From JBDSZL01 sp039925145 (GTDB lineage Bacteria; Acidobacteriota; Vicinamibacteria; Vicinamibacterales; SCN-69-37): 64,000 bases of DNA. The stretch lies in NCBI GenBank assembly GCA_039925145.1, contig JBDSZL010000038.1:120674-184673 (forward strand), read 5' to 3'. This document shows, piece by piece, positions 17,001 to 24,894 of the stretch. The notes under the pieces are model-generated. The model ran no database searches, had not been told where the DNA came from, and worked only from the letters and a program-made list of their open reading frames with translations. The position numbers were made by a program, and so were the translations under genes. The number at the start of each line of letters is the position of its first letter. Within the stretch, counting starts at the first letter, position 1.

Positions 17001-17803
17001 TAGCCCACGTCGAGCTGCTGCACCACCGGCTTGGGATCGCCGTTTTGCCGGTTGGCCCAGGAGTTTGCCCCCAGTCCGGAGCTCCGCTGATAGTTGAACA
17101 GCGACCACTGAAAGCGATTCGTTCCACTGCGGGTGACTGCCGAAACCTGCAGCCCGCTCGATCGGCCGTACTCCGCCTGGTAGCCCGACGTCAGCACTTT
17201 CACCTCGGCCACCGCGTCGACCGGCAGGTTCAACCCGCCCATCAGCCCGTTGTTGCCGGTGTCCATGGCTGAGACACCGTCGATCATGTAGTTATTTTGG
17301 CCGCCACCGCCGATTCGCGTCGTGCCGTTCACGCCTGGCGTGAGTGCGATGAACTGCTGGAAGTCGTGCGATGCAATCGGCAGATTCTCCAGTTGATTGC
17401 GGTCGACCGTGCCCGACCGTTCGCCGGTCTGCGCCTGAATCATCGGCGCCTCGTCGCGGACATCGACCGTCTCCTGCGTGCCCCCGATCTCGAGGACGAG
17501 CGGATCGAGCGCGACGCGATCGCCCCCGCTCAGTCGTATGCCGCCGCGGGTGAGCGTCTTGAACCCGGCGATGGTGACTTCGATTCGATAACTATCGGAG
17601 CGGAGCGCGGGGACGACATACGTACCGGTTGAGGTGGTCAGCAGGCTGGCCGTCCGGGTCGTCTGCGTCTCGCTGATCACAACCACGCTGGCGCCGGCGA
17701 TCGGGCGTCCGGTGGCGTCGATGACGGTGCCCGCGAGTGTTCCTGTCGTGATCTGCGCGGGCGGCGAAACACCCAGGAGTACGAGCAGAAGCCAGAAGAC
17801 CAT
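14093..17803 (-). CDS. Oar-like TonB-dependent receptor with carboxypeptidase-regulatory N-domain
   Basis: An outer-membrane protein of 1236 residues. After a short signal, residues about 20-100 form a carboxypeptidase regulatory-like domain (GTVIDATGRPIAGASVVV). A plug domain follows (LTPGVNGTTRIGG, NNYMIDGVSAMDTG, VDAVAEVKVLTSGYQAEYGRS), then a long beta-barrel rich in aromatic and Asn residues up to the terminal VQGRLKF. Such Oar-like proteins are numerous in Acidobacteriota and are thought to import oligosaccharides, peptides or other large substrates with TonB energy. The ligand is unknown. It starts 28 bases after the VWA gene at 17832, so the two are probably cotranscribed. Confidence 0.88.
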   Translation of the reverse strand: MVFWLLLVLLGVSPPAQITTGTLAGTVIDATGRPIAGASVVVISETQTTRTASLLTTSTGTYVVPALRSDSYRIEVTIAGFKTLTRGGIRLSGGDRVALDPLVLEIGGTQETVDVRDEAPMIQAQTGERSGTVDRNQLENLPIASHDFQQFIALTPGVNGTTRIGGGGQNNYMIDGVSAMDTGNNGLMGGLNLPVDAVAEVKVLTSGYQAEYGRSSGLQVSAVTRSGTNRFQWSLFNYQRSSGLGANSWANRQNGDPKPVVQQLDVGYTLGGPIGRPGRDNRLFFFYSHEYRPRRVGDYVTHFRVPTLLERRGDFSETRDQNGQIYRLIYDPASGRPKSACTVTDTSACFKDAGVLGRIPTSRLYGPGLALLSQYPLPNRDAIAGQSFNYGVKAPIEVTLSYTPVIRIDYQAATRLRLTGKWNGTNSLVRPAIGSLPGFNDTLQKFPLSFNTSMTMNYAVGTTGFLEATMGMNQNRLGAPPITPYTNRNNVACPPDTGALVAHCTLGEIASLFPAAGTIDPRYYEYAALQTIGVPFFENSQSLLPPQINWFAAGTASRLSANGCDTGSCAPPSLNYPGFMNINRTHDVVVSFTKIAGRHTAKAGLYINHSYKAQNLGSSPNFQGLLNFGNDTSNPLDTSFPFANAALGIFSSYAQQSRFIEGSFIYDNVEWYLQDNWKTGTRLTLDYGVRWVHQTPQHDRFNQTSNFFPGQWTKGAAPLLYAPACAQVTPCSDPDRQARHPVTGVLLGAGTSSLIGQAVPGTGDPANGLVQAGRGIADTGYLWPSLAVAPRVGAAYDVTGRQRVVIRGSAGLFFDRPDGNTVFNTIGNPPVATGLTQQWGNLSDLSDTSLSFGPVPTVRVYYYDSKLPSDVQWNGGVQWALPWSSRVDVSYVGHHAYHVLGGQQAGGAVNLNTIDLGTTLALSGQDSTQTAGTALPNNLLRPYRGYSNILVQWGRFHRTFHSLQTSVTRRLRGGFAAGVNWTWTISDSGNTGLPSPQLRIDHAEDGSYGVRPDQATAEALFADQGRVPHILVANVTWVLPHLAARNRFTRKAGVLLNGWQLSGVFRYDSGAPYDVTYSYETGGGASLTGSPDYTARVLVTGDPGSGCSSDQYQQFNTAAFSGPLPGSNGLESGRNLLRGCGDHRVDVSVRRSVKFLFHRQLELRLDIFNALNSVIFNGRSATLQLTAPAQQTILNAQYLADGRLAPDRLQPENAGFGAATNAMAPRAVQVQGRLKF

Positions 17804-17831
17804 CAGCGCGCGCGTGCGACAGCTCGCGTGC

Positions 17832-19100
17832 TCAACGCTTTGGCACGGTCACCCAGCGGCTGCCGCGCACCGTGGCGCCCGGCTGTTTGACCTTAACGCT
17901 CAACTGCCGCGCTCGGCCATCCCGGTCGGACTCCGCGGGCAGCACACCGAGCACATAGTAGGCCGACGTCTCGTTCAGGATCTGGTTGAACGCCGCCACA
18001 CCTTCATCACTGAGGGCCGTGAACAGGGCGCCTCCAGCCGAGCCGGTGAACTGCGCCAGCGGGCGCATGAGCAGTTCGCTGTCTTCCGCCAGTCCGGTCA
18101 GCGTATTGCGCGGGCGCCGCTGTTCAGCCGACGACTGCTGCTTGAAGCGCCAGTCCACGTATAGCGTGTAGATGGACGTGTTGGTGCGAACCGCTTCCTG
18201 CCCGATCAGGATATCGATGTTGCCGATGTCGGGACGACCGCCGGGACGGTTACTCGTGACCACGCCGCCGCTGATCATCAGGAGCGTCTTACGCCCCTGG
18301 ATAGCGGCGAGATTGAGGATCAGCGACCGCAGCATCGCGAGGCTCTGCATCGCGCGCTGTTCGTAGTTGTTCACGAGCGCCTGCACTTCGACCCGCAACT
18401 GCTTCTGGCAGGGCACATCCTCGCCGCACAGCTGATCGATCAGGAGCTGGCTGTCGCGGTCGGTGCGGTCGTTGAGCATGGGCGAGAGCGCCACGAGCTC
18501 AGTGGGCCTGAGGTTGAACCGGGACGTGGGCTCGGGCGACGGTTCCCCCGTGACCCGCAGGAGCGCGTTCAGAATCTTGCCCCGGTCGGTCGTGGGACTG
18601 ATCTGCGAGCCGGTAGGGAACACGAACAGTCCCACCACGTCGCCGGGCTGCAAACCCTGCACGAATGTGCGGGCGGCCCGGATGACACCGATGCTGCTCG
18701 TCATGTCGAAGCTGGAGGCATCGATGACAAGCACGAACGTCCGAGTATCTGCCGACCCTTGGCGAAGGGTTTTGGCATCGGGCCACACCGCTGTGCTGGC
18801 AAGGCGGTTGGGCGCCACGCTGGCCGGAACATTACGGCCATACTGCACGACCTCGGCCGAGACGACCCGGCGGTGAGCACCATCGATCGTGACGTCGAAC
18901 TTGTCGGCCCCAAGACCAAGAACGGGGATGCCCTTGCCGGTGACGACCCGGACGTCGAACTCGATGACGTCGACGGCGGAGCGAAAGGTCGGTTGCTGTT
19001 GCCTGGCGCCAACGGCGCCGCCAAGCAGCGTGACGCCGGCTGCGATTGCCAGCATGATCGCCGCTGCTCGAATTCGAGCGGGGACAGTCTGCTTTTGCAT
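17832..19100 (-). CDS. VWFA-related Acidobacterial-type secreted protein
   Basis: A 422-residue exported protein with the layout of the VWFA-related Acidobacterial domain family. A signal peptide (MQKQTVPARIRAAAIMLAIA) is followed by a beta domain (FDVRVVTGKGIPVLGLGADKF), then a VWA-like fold with VLVIDASSFDM in place of a canonical DxSxS MIDAS, so metal binding may be weakened or lost. The second half covers KTLLMISGGV and ETSAYYVLGVLPA, typical family landmarks. The function of the family is not established. It is upstream of and probably cotranscribed with the Oar-like receptor. Confidence 0.83.
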   Translation of the reverse strand: MQKQTVPARIRAAAIMLAIAAGVTLLGGAVGARQQQPTFRSAVDVIEFDVRVVTGKGIPVLGLGADKFDVTIDGAHRRVVSAEVVQYGRNVPASVAPNRLASTAVWPDAKTLRQGSADTRTFVLVIDASSFDMTSSIGVIRAARTFVQGLQPGDVVGLFVFPTGSQISPTTDRGKILNALLRVTGEPSPEPTSRFNLRPTELVALSPMLNDRTDRDSQLLIDQLCGEDVPCQKQLRVEVQALVNNYEQRAMQSLAMLRSLILNLAAIQGRKTLLMISGGVVTSNRPGGRPDIGNIDILIGQEAVRTNTSIYTLYVDWRFKQQSSAEQRRPRNTLTGLAEDSELLMRPLAQFTGSAGGALFTALSDEGVAAFNQILNETSAYYVLGVLPAESDRDGRARQLSVKVKQPGATVRGSRWVTVPKR

Positions 19101-19154
19101 GGTGGATGTCGACAGGGTAACACGGGCCGGATCCGGCTCTTCCAGGGCCGAGTC

Positions 19155-19781
19155 TCAGCCGCGCGCGCGCTCGAGCGCTGCCACAACCGTCGCGCTGTCC
19201 GTACCGGTGCCTTCAATCCGGTGGCGGACCACTCCCGTGCGGTCGATCACGAATAGCATGGCCGAGTGGGCGATGTCGCCAGATGGCTCGAGGCGGTACT
19301 TCAGGCCGAGCACCGCCGCCAGATCCCTGACACCATCCTCGGACGCCACGAGCAGCCGCCAGCGTGCGGTATCCAGCTGATGCTCACCTGCGAAATGACG
19401 CAACGTCTCAGGCGTGTCGTGAGCGGCATCGATCGAGAACAGCACGAAGTGAACCCCGCTCCGATCGGCGGGTGGCAGCCGTCTCTCGACTGCTTTCATC
19501 TCCTCGACCACTCTCGGACAGATCGAGGTGCAGGAGCTGTACATCATGGCCGCCAGCGTCACATGGCCGCCGAGGTCCCTGAGCGCGACACGACGTCCGT
19601 CCTGATCGGTGAACGTCAGATCGAGCGCAAAGAGCGAGGCGTCCTCGTCCGTGGACGCCAACCCGGCGGCCTGAGACTGTGCGACCGGCAGTGCGTCGCG
19701 GTGCTCGCGGCAGCCCGACGCGGCCCCCGCACCGGCGAGCGCGGCGGCGAGGACGACGGACCGCAGCACGCCACGGGTCAT
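19155..19781 (-). CDS. SCO1/SenC-family copper chaperone-like lipoprotein
   Basis: A 208-residue predicted lipoprotein (lipobox ASGC, Cys24) with a thioredoxin-like fold. The copper-binding set is complete: Cys84 and Cys88 in SSCTSIC and His172 in DIAHSAM. SCO proteins deliver or reduce copper, classically for cytochrome oxidase CuA; beside a copper nitrite reductase the natural inference is copper supply to NirK. The start at 19781 overlaps the stop of the upstream FGE-like gene by four bases (ATGA), implying translational coupling. A longer in-frame opening exists to 20609, but it is antisense-free shadow of the upstream gene. Confidence 0.88.
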   Translation of the reverse strand: MTRGVLRSVVLAAALAGAGAASGCREHRDALPVAQSQAAGLASTDEDASLFALDLTFTDQDGRRVALRDLGGHVTLAAMMYSSCTSICPRVVEEMKAVERRLPPADRSGVHFVLFSIDAAHDTPETLRHFAGEHQLDTARWRLLVASEDGVRDLAAVLGLKYRLEPSGDIAHSAMLFVIDRTGVVRHRIEGTGTDSATVVAALERARG

Positions 19782-20653
19782 GGACGTGCCTCGACGTGCC
19801 GCACTCCTCGAAATCCGAGGTTCGCGACACCGTAGCGCGCTTCGAGGCTGCTGCGAAACGCGTAACGCATGAAGGCCGCGTAGTCCTCGAAGTCCGAGGC
19901 GCCGACACCTCCACTGCCGCAATACAGGGTCTGTTCGAGAGCACTGTCGGCGCGAGACTCGCCGGTGACGAGCGCCGAGTTGAAATCGAGCGTCCACTCC
20001 CAGACGAGCCCGTGGAGATCGCGCACACCGTAGACGTTCCGGGACGTGGATCCCACCGGCGGCAGCGGCTTCGGCGTCGGCCGGCCGTACCAGATGCGTA
20101 GCCGCTCGAGAAACACCGGGTCGCGCGAGGCGTCCGCTAACGACTCGCTGGCGGCCGCGGCGTACTCCCACTGATCCACCGTTGGCAATTGCTTGCCCTG
20201 TGCCTTGAGATAAGCACGCGCCGCGAACCAAGACACGTACACGACGGGGCTGGCTGGGGGCGCCAGGTCTCCGGGGTCCAGATCGCCGCGCCACTGCCGC
20301 AGATACGACGTGTCGACGAACAGTCGATTCGCCGCCGAGCGCCGCCACTCGGGATGGTCCCGTACGAACGCCAGAAACTGGCTGTTGGTAACCGGCACCG
20401 CGTCCATCAGGAACGGGTCGACGACCACGCGCTGCGAAGGCGACGAACGTGGCGGATTGGTCGGACCTGCACGGCGAGGCGTCGTGTAAAGAGGCCGATA
20501 CGATCCTGCTGGTATCCTCACCATCCCGGCGCTGTTGGCCTTGACGGGCTGAGTGGCCGCGTGCCCCGTCGGCATGTGCAGGACGATCACCAGAACGATG
20601 ATCCCGCACAGCATCTTAGGATCGACAGGCCTCCGTTGGATCGATGCCGACAT
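19778..20653 (-). CDS. NirV-like formylglycine-generating-enzyme (SUMF1) domain protein
   Basis: A 291-residue exported protein: a signal or anchor segment near 14-32, then an FGE-sulfatase (SUMF1) fold. Landmarks are MVRIPAGSYRP, VDPFLMDAVPVTNSQFLAFV, PASPVVYVSWFAARAYL, LPTVDQWEYAAAA and the ending NLGFRGVRHVEA. The pair of active-site cysteines of true sulfatase-activating enzymes is not evident at the usual position, as in NirV-type proteins encoded beside nirK. Its role in nitrite reductase maturation or function is suggested by gene linkage in other bacteria but not established. It lies 8 bases after nirK and overlaps sco by four bases. Confidence 0.8.
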   Translation of the reverse strand: MSASIQRRPVDPKMLCGIIVLVIVLHMPTGHAATQPVKANSAGMVRIPAGSYRPLYTTPRRAGPTNPPRSSPSQRVVVDPFLMDAVPVTNSQFLAFVRDHPEWRRSAANRLFVDTSYLRQWRGDLDPGDLAPPASPVVYVSWFAARAYLKAQGKQLPTVDQWEYAAAASESLADASRDPVFLERLRIWYGRPTPKPLPPVGSTSRNVYGVRDLHGLVWEWTLDFNSALVTGESRADSALEQTLYCGSGGVGASDFEDYAAFMRYAFRSSLEARYGVANLGFRGVRHVEARP

Positions 20654-20661
20654 CTGGTTGG

Positions 20662-22140
20662 CTACCGGCCCCCACGCGCCGCGGCCGGCTGGGTGTTCGA
20701 CTCCGATGCCCCACGCGCCGCCTTCACTTCGGCCGGCGTGACCTCGAAGCCGGCGTTGTTCCAGGTGTTGTAGACGGAGGTGAGGACGTTCGCGATCTCC
20801 TCGTCCGAGAAGGCCAGAGCTGGCATCACGCTGTTGAAGGGCTTCCCGTTGACGACGACGTTACCCGTCAGACCGCGGAGGACGATGCCGATGGCGCGCG
20901 TCTTGTCGGCATTGAGATAGTCGGAGCCGGCGAGCGGTGGAAACGCGGCGTCGAGACCCTGCCCGTTTGGCTGGTGGCACGCCGCGCAGACGTTCATGAA
21001 CGTGCGGTGCCCGCGTGTAATCCTCTCCGCCTTGTTCGCGGCCGGTGGCACCACGGGCGCTTCGGCCGTGACGGTCTGTATGGCGCCGCCTTCGGGCTGG
21101 TAAACGAGATCGTTCTGTTTTCCGGAGTAGAGGCTCTTGTCTTCGGCGCCATCCACTTTGAGCATGCCGAGCGACCCTTTGTTGAACGTGCGGAAGATCG
21201 AGTGGTCTACGAGGATGAACGTGCCGGGCACCTCGGTCTTGAACTCCACGATGGCCGATCCACCCGCCGGGATCATCGTGGTCTGGACGTTGGTGTTGAC
21301 CGTGTCGCCGCCTTCGGCATTGACGCGATCGAAGATCTCGCCGATGACGTGGAACGACGAGACGAGCCCCGGACCGCCGTTGCCGACGAACATCCGCACC
21401 GTCTCGCCCTTCTTGGCCACAAGTGCCTTGTCTCCCGTGAGAGCACCCACCGAGCCGTTGAACACCACGTAGGTCGGCTTTTCGTCGATGGCCTTTTCCA
21501 TGCTGAAAGGCTGCAGGCCCGGCGCCGCGTACTTACCAGCCGTGTAGAACTCGCCCTGCATCACGTAATACTCGCGGTCGACCTTCGGCAGTCCGCCACG
21601 AGGTTCGACGAGGATGAGGCCATACATGCCGTTGCCGATGTGCATGCCGACCGGCGCTGTCGCGCAGTGGTAGACGTAGAGACCGTGGTTGAGCGCCCGG
21701 AACGAGAACACCGACGTATGGCCTGGCGCCGTGAATGACGACGCGGCGCCGCCCCCGGGACCGGTCACGGCATGCAGGTCGATGTTGTGCGGCATCGTGT
21801 TCGACGGGTGATTGCTCAGGTTGAACTCAACCTCGTCCCCTTCGCGGATGCGGATGAATTTGCCGGGCACCGATCCACCAAACGTCCAGAACGTGTAGTC
21901 CACGCCGTCAGCGAGGCGCTTCACGACCTCATGCACTTCGAGCTTGACGATGACCTTGGTGGGATGAGTGCGGGTGATCGGCGGGGGCACGGCCGGCGCG
22001 TCGGTCAGCACCGCGTCTTCCTGCCCTTCGATGGCGTCCGCGTTGGTCGGCTGTGTGCCACGTGCGCAACCGCTCGCACCAGCCATCACGGCCACGCACA
22101 GGGCTCCGATCGCCACTGGCCAATTCATCAGCTCGCGCAT
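20662..22140 (-). CDS. nirK: Copper nitrite reductase fused to cytochrome c
   Basis: Reduces nitrite to nitric oxide in the periplasm (denitrification). It has 492 residues with a lipoprotein-like signal (GASGC, Cys25). Two cupredoxin domains carry every expected ligand: type 1 copper His118, Cys159, His167, Met172; type 2 copper His123, His158, His313; catalytic Asp121 and His264. After a linker, a C-terminal c-type cytochrome has Cys385-Ala-Ala-Cys388-His389 and likely axial Met439. The fused haem should pass electrons directly to the type 1 copper. The start is fixed by an AGGAGAG site just upstream. First gene of nirK-nirV-sco. Confidence 0.95.
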   Translation of the reverse strand: MRELMNWPVAIGALCVAVMAGASGCARGTQPTNADAIEGQEDAVLTDAPAVPPPITRTHPTKVIVKLEVHEVVKRLADGVDYTFWTFGGSVPGKFIRIREGDEVEFNLSNHPSNTMPHNIDLHAVTGPGGGAASSFTAPGHTSVFSFRALNHGLYVYHCATAPVGMHIGNGMYGLILVEPRGGLPKVDREYYVMQGEFYTAGKYAAPGLQPFSMEKAIDEKPTYVVFNGSVGALTGDKALVAKKGETVRMFVGNGGPGLVSSFHVIGEIFDRVNAEGGDTVNTNVQTTMIPAGGSAIVEFKTEVPGTFILVDHSIFRTFNKGSLGMLKVDGAEDKSLYSGKQNDLVYQPEGGAIQTVTAEAPVVPPAANKAERITRGHRTFMNVCAACHQPNGQGLDAAFPPLAGSDYLNADKTRAIGIVLRGLTGNVVVNGKPFNSVMPALAFSDEEIANVLTSVYNTWNNAGFEVTPAEVKAARGASESNTQPAAARGGR

Positions 22141-22533
22141 TGACTCTCCTCGGGCGTCACCGGGACATCACCAGCGCTCATCGCGCACCCAGGATGGATG
22201 TCACAACGTGTCGCCCGCTCCGGTCAGCTTGCAGCAGGCGCAAGAAGCATTCCGTGGGCCTGTCCCGTGCGTGCGGCGGCAGCAGGGGCGGGCGTTGAAC
22301 GATTCGCGGGTTCTTTCCGCTGCACGCGAATTATTCCAGGGCGACGCGAGTAGATGGCGTGCGGCTTGAGTAAGATCACCGACAGCCCAACCGGAGAGAG
22401 AAGGCGCCACACCGCACGCCTGCGCAGACGAGAGCCGCTGCCACCGGTCGGCTCTCAAAGCGCTCATCGAGGATCGGATGTCCGGAACCGGGAGCGAGTT
22501 GTGCGGACCGTGAGACGATCGGACAGGACCGCC
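22141..22533. other. 393-base divergent intergenic region, nirK / DUF1697 gene
   Basis: Contains no convincing gene. The nirK side has the strong AGGAGAG ribosome site directly before 22140. A 14-base FNR/NnrR-like half-palindrome lies at 22366-22379 and an AATAAT -10-like hexamer on the minus strand at 22330-22335. In-frame coding potential upstream of the DUF1697 start (back to 22354) is Arg-rich and unlike that family. The long leader this implies for nirK is unusual. Confidence 0.5.
22366..22379 (-). promoter_or_regulatory. Candidate FNR/NnrR-type binding site upstream of nirK
   Basis: The sequence TTGAGTAAGATCAC matches the TTGA-N6-TCAA core of FNR/DNR/NnrR regulators with one mismatch. 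A minus-strand AATAAT hexamer follows about 40 bases on, so the site would be centred roughly 50 bases upstream of a start, slightly off the classic -41.5. It is about 226 bases from the nirK start codon. Nitrite reductase genes are commonly under such regulators, but one site by eye is weak evidence. Confidence 0.35.
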
Positions 22534-23100
22534 ATGGCGCGTGGACTCGGACGGACGACGCAGAGAACGCTGGTGGCGTTGCTCCGAGCCGTGAATGTCG
22601 GCGGCACAGGCAAGATGTCGATGCGCGACCTGGCGGCCATCTGCTCGACCGTGGGTTTTGCCGATGTGCGCACCTACATCCAGAGCGGCAACGTGGTGTT
22701 CCGGACCGACCGCTCGTCAGCCGACGCGGCGGCCGCGCTGAAAGACGGGCTGATCAAGTCCCGAGGCAGCGGGGTCGATGTGCTGGTGCGCGACGCCGGA
22801 GAGCTCGAGACGCTACTCGCCGCAAATCCCTTCCCCACAGCGCCACCGGCCAAGGTCGTGGTGATCTTCTGCTCGGAAACCGTACCGCCGGGGCTGCTAG
22901 CCCGGGTCACCGGGCCAGACGGCGAACAGATCGTCGTCTGTGAGCGCGAGCTCTACGTTTACTATCCGGTAGGCATAGGAGCGTCGCAGCTGAAGTTGCC
23001 GAAACTGCCGGGGGTGACGACCGCGCGCAACATGAACACTGTGAGCAAGCTGGTGGAAATCTGTCGCGAGCTGCCACCGCCGGGCCGACAACGGGCTTGA
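22534..23100 (+). CDS. DUF1697-family protein
   Basis: A 188-residue soluble protein matching the DUF1697 pattern from its first strand: VALLRAVNVGGTGKMSMRDL, then TYIQSGNVVF and the C-terminal LPGVTTARNMNTVSKL. The start at 22534 places VALLRAVNVGG at the usual distance from the N-terminus. The biochemical role of the family is not known; two ferredoxin-like halves suggest ligand or nucleic-acid binding. It is divergent from nirK and converges with the outer-membrane protein gene. Confidence 0.85.
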   Translation: MARGLGRTTQRTLVALLRAVNVGGTGKMSMRDLAAICSTVGFADVRTYIQSGNVVFRTDRSSADAAAALKDGLIKSRGSGVDVLVRDAGELETLLAANPFPTAPPAKVVVIFCSETVPPGLLARVTGPDGEQIVVCERELYVYYPVGIGASQLKLPKLPGVTTARNMNTVSKLVEICRELPPPGRQRA

Positions 23101-23114
23101 ACCGTGAACAGGCT

Positions 23115-24530
23115 CTAGTCGAGCGGCGGCCGCGACGAGCCACCGAGCAGCGAGGTGCTCATCGTGAAGGCGACGTGGTGACCCTCGCCGCCCCCGGTGG
23201 CGTACGACACCACCAGCATCGGAAATCCACCCGCGCGGATGGTGAGACCCGCAGCGATGGTACGTTTCAGGCTACCGAGCCAGAGATCCCCGCGCGCGAG
23301 CGCCACCTGGCCCTCATCCGCCTGCAGCCAGGCGCCGACCGGTCCCCAAATCGAGTGCTCGACGGTCTGCTGCAGCAGCAGGAGATTGGGGGCACGGAAG
23401 CGATAGTCCTCATAGCTGGGCAGCGAGGGGCGGCCGTTGATGTCGCTGCCGCCGAGTGTCGGCTGCAGGTAGAAGGGCACCTGTTGCCCGGAAGCTGTCG
23501 ATGAGGTCAGGTAGAGCACCCGAAGATTGAGACTGCCGCGGCGGTTGCGTGACACCGGCGCGCATCTGTCGGCTCCGGGACTCGTCGCGCAGTCGTTCGG
23601 CGTGTTCGTGTCTCGAACGTCGGCGGGGCGGGAGGTGCCATAAAACGTGATGTCGTGGCCGAGGTCGAGGCGCCAGCGCTGAAACGACGAGTGTTCGTCC
23701 GCCGCCACGAACTGTTGCGTGCCGAGCAGATAGTTCAAGCCGAAGTAGCGACCGATGCGCGGCATCAGACGCACACCTTCGCCCATCTGGAAGAAGGCAG
23801 GCTGGTCGTCGAGGCCCGGTGCCGTGGCGCGGCTGAATCGCGTGCTGACTGGCGGCACATCGTCGGAGGTTCCATCACGCACCGTGAAGAATCGGGCGTT
23901 CAGTTCCGCGACCACGGAGAGATTCAACCGACGGGCTGGTTGCCAGCCGTTCACCGGAGCAATGACGCTGCCGCCGGCGACAATGTGTCGCAGGCCATAC
24001 ACCGCCTTGTCGCTGCGGGCCGAACTGGGACCGAGGCCGAAGTAGGAGACCCGCTCGAGTGACGTCGCCTGGGTGTAGAGACTGATGATCGTGTGGGGGC
24101 GCACCGCCAGGTCGTCGGTGGGTCCGGTCGTCGACGACGGTGCGGCCAGCGTGATGACGGGGCTGGGTGTGTGAATCAGCTTCATGAAGGCGCCGGCGCG
24201 CCACGAGTTGCCGAGGGTGTGGACCGCGTCGGCGCTCCAGCTGAGCCGCCACGTTTCATTCGGTGCGTGGCTCGTGCCGAAGGCCGCGCCCAGCGCGAAG
24301 CCGTTCTGTGGCGCGAGGCTCCCGAGCGCGACGTGCAGGGGAGATCCCGTGACGAGCCCGGTGACACACCCCGTGACCTGCTTGAACGAGAGGCCGCAGC
24401 TCTCCTGCAGATGCTCCTTCTCGCGACGGAATTCGGCGGCCAGACGCGTCTCTTGGGCGTGCGCCGGGAGCGCCATGAGCGTGAGCCCGAGCAGCAGACC
24501 CGCAACAGCAATGCGACTGCTGGCGCTCAT
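23115..24530 (-). CDS. Predicted outer-membrane beta-barrel protein
   Basis: A 471-residue protein with a clear signal peptide (ending ALPAHAQ) and alternating amphipathic strands throughout; the sequence ends in a strand-like stretch (HHVAFTMSTSLLGG). The layout resembles D15/BamA-like surface-antigen barrels found next to patatin or phosphoesterase genes, without visible POTRA repeats. Cys residues near 45-55 (SCGLSFKQVTGC) could form a disulfide. Its start overlaps the stop of the small basic protein gene by four bases, so it ends a three-gene operon with the phosphoesterase. Specific function unknown. Confidence 0.68.
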   Translation of the reverse strand: MSASSRIAVAGLLLGLTLMALPAHAQETRLAAEFRREKEHLQESCGLSFKQVTGCVTGLVTGSPLHVALGSLAPQNGFALGAAFGTSHAPNETWRLSWSADAVHTLGNSWRAGAFMKLIHTPSPVITLAAPSSTTGPTDDLAVRPHTIISLYTQATSLERVSYFGLGPSSARSDKAVYGLRHIVAGGSVIAPVNGWQPARRLNLSVVAELNARFFTVRDGTSDDVPPVSTRFSRATAPGLDDQPAFFQMGEGVRLMPRIGRYFGLNYLLGTQQFVAADEHSSFQRWRLDLGHDITFYGTSRPADVRDTNTPNDCATSPGADRCAPVSRNRRGSLNLRVLYLTSSTASGQQVPFYLQPTLGGSDINGRPSLPSYEDYRFRAPNLLLLQQTVEHSIWGPVGAWLQADEGQVALARGDLWLGSLKRTIAAGLTIRAGGFPMLVVSYATGGGEGHHVAFTMSTSLLGGSSRPPLD

Positions 24531-24886
24531 CTGGAGCGTCTCGTCGACTTAGGGTGTCGAGGAGAAGCGGCCCTCTTGCCAACCGTCTTCGGGCGCGGTC
24601 GAGTGCGCGGTTGGGGGACGTCCTGCGTGGGTCCTATAACCGGCGTCAGCGGCAGGCCTGGCACTGCCTCTGGGTTCAGCACCTGCGTCGCGTGTGCGAT
24701 GAATGCCGCGGCCTGGGCCTCGCTCATCGCCCCGCGGGGCCGCGCTCGCGGAAGCTCGCGTGCGCCCGGAACCGTCGGAATAATCTGCTGCAGGTGTTCG
24801 ACCTGGTGGCGGAGCAGGTCGGAAGCGGGGCGGTCCTTATCGAACGCGCTCCGGGGGACCTTCGGGACTCTGATGATTCGCATCAC
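24527..24886 (-). CDS. Small basic Pro/Arg-rich protein of unknown function
   Basis: A 119-residue protein with no signal peptide. Residues about 20-75 are helical (LRHQVEHLQQIIP, SEAQAAAFIAHATQVL) and the last 35 are a basic Pro/Arg/Lys tail resembling a nucleic-acid or anionic-polymer binding segment. I do not recognise a family. It starts 8 bases after the phosphoesterase gene and overlaps the barrel gene by four bases, so it is cotranslated with both; that tight linkage is the best evidence that it is a real gene. Confidence 0.62.
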   Translation of the reverse strand: MMRIIRVPKVPRSAFDKDRPASDLLRHQVEHLQQIIPTVPGARELPRARPRGAMSEAQAAAFIAHATQVLNPEAVPGLPLTPVIGPTQDVPQPRTRPRPKTVGKRAASPRHPKSTRRSR

Positions 24887-24894
24887 GCTGCACC

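Noticed and set aside
14375..17272. Several long plus-strand frames within the Oar-like receptor gene
   Set aside because: Antisense shadows of a well supported outer-membrane receptor; none has a start signal or recognisable domain.
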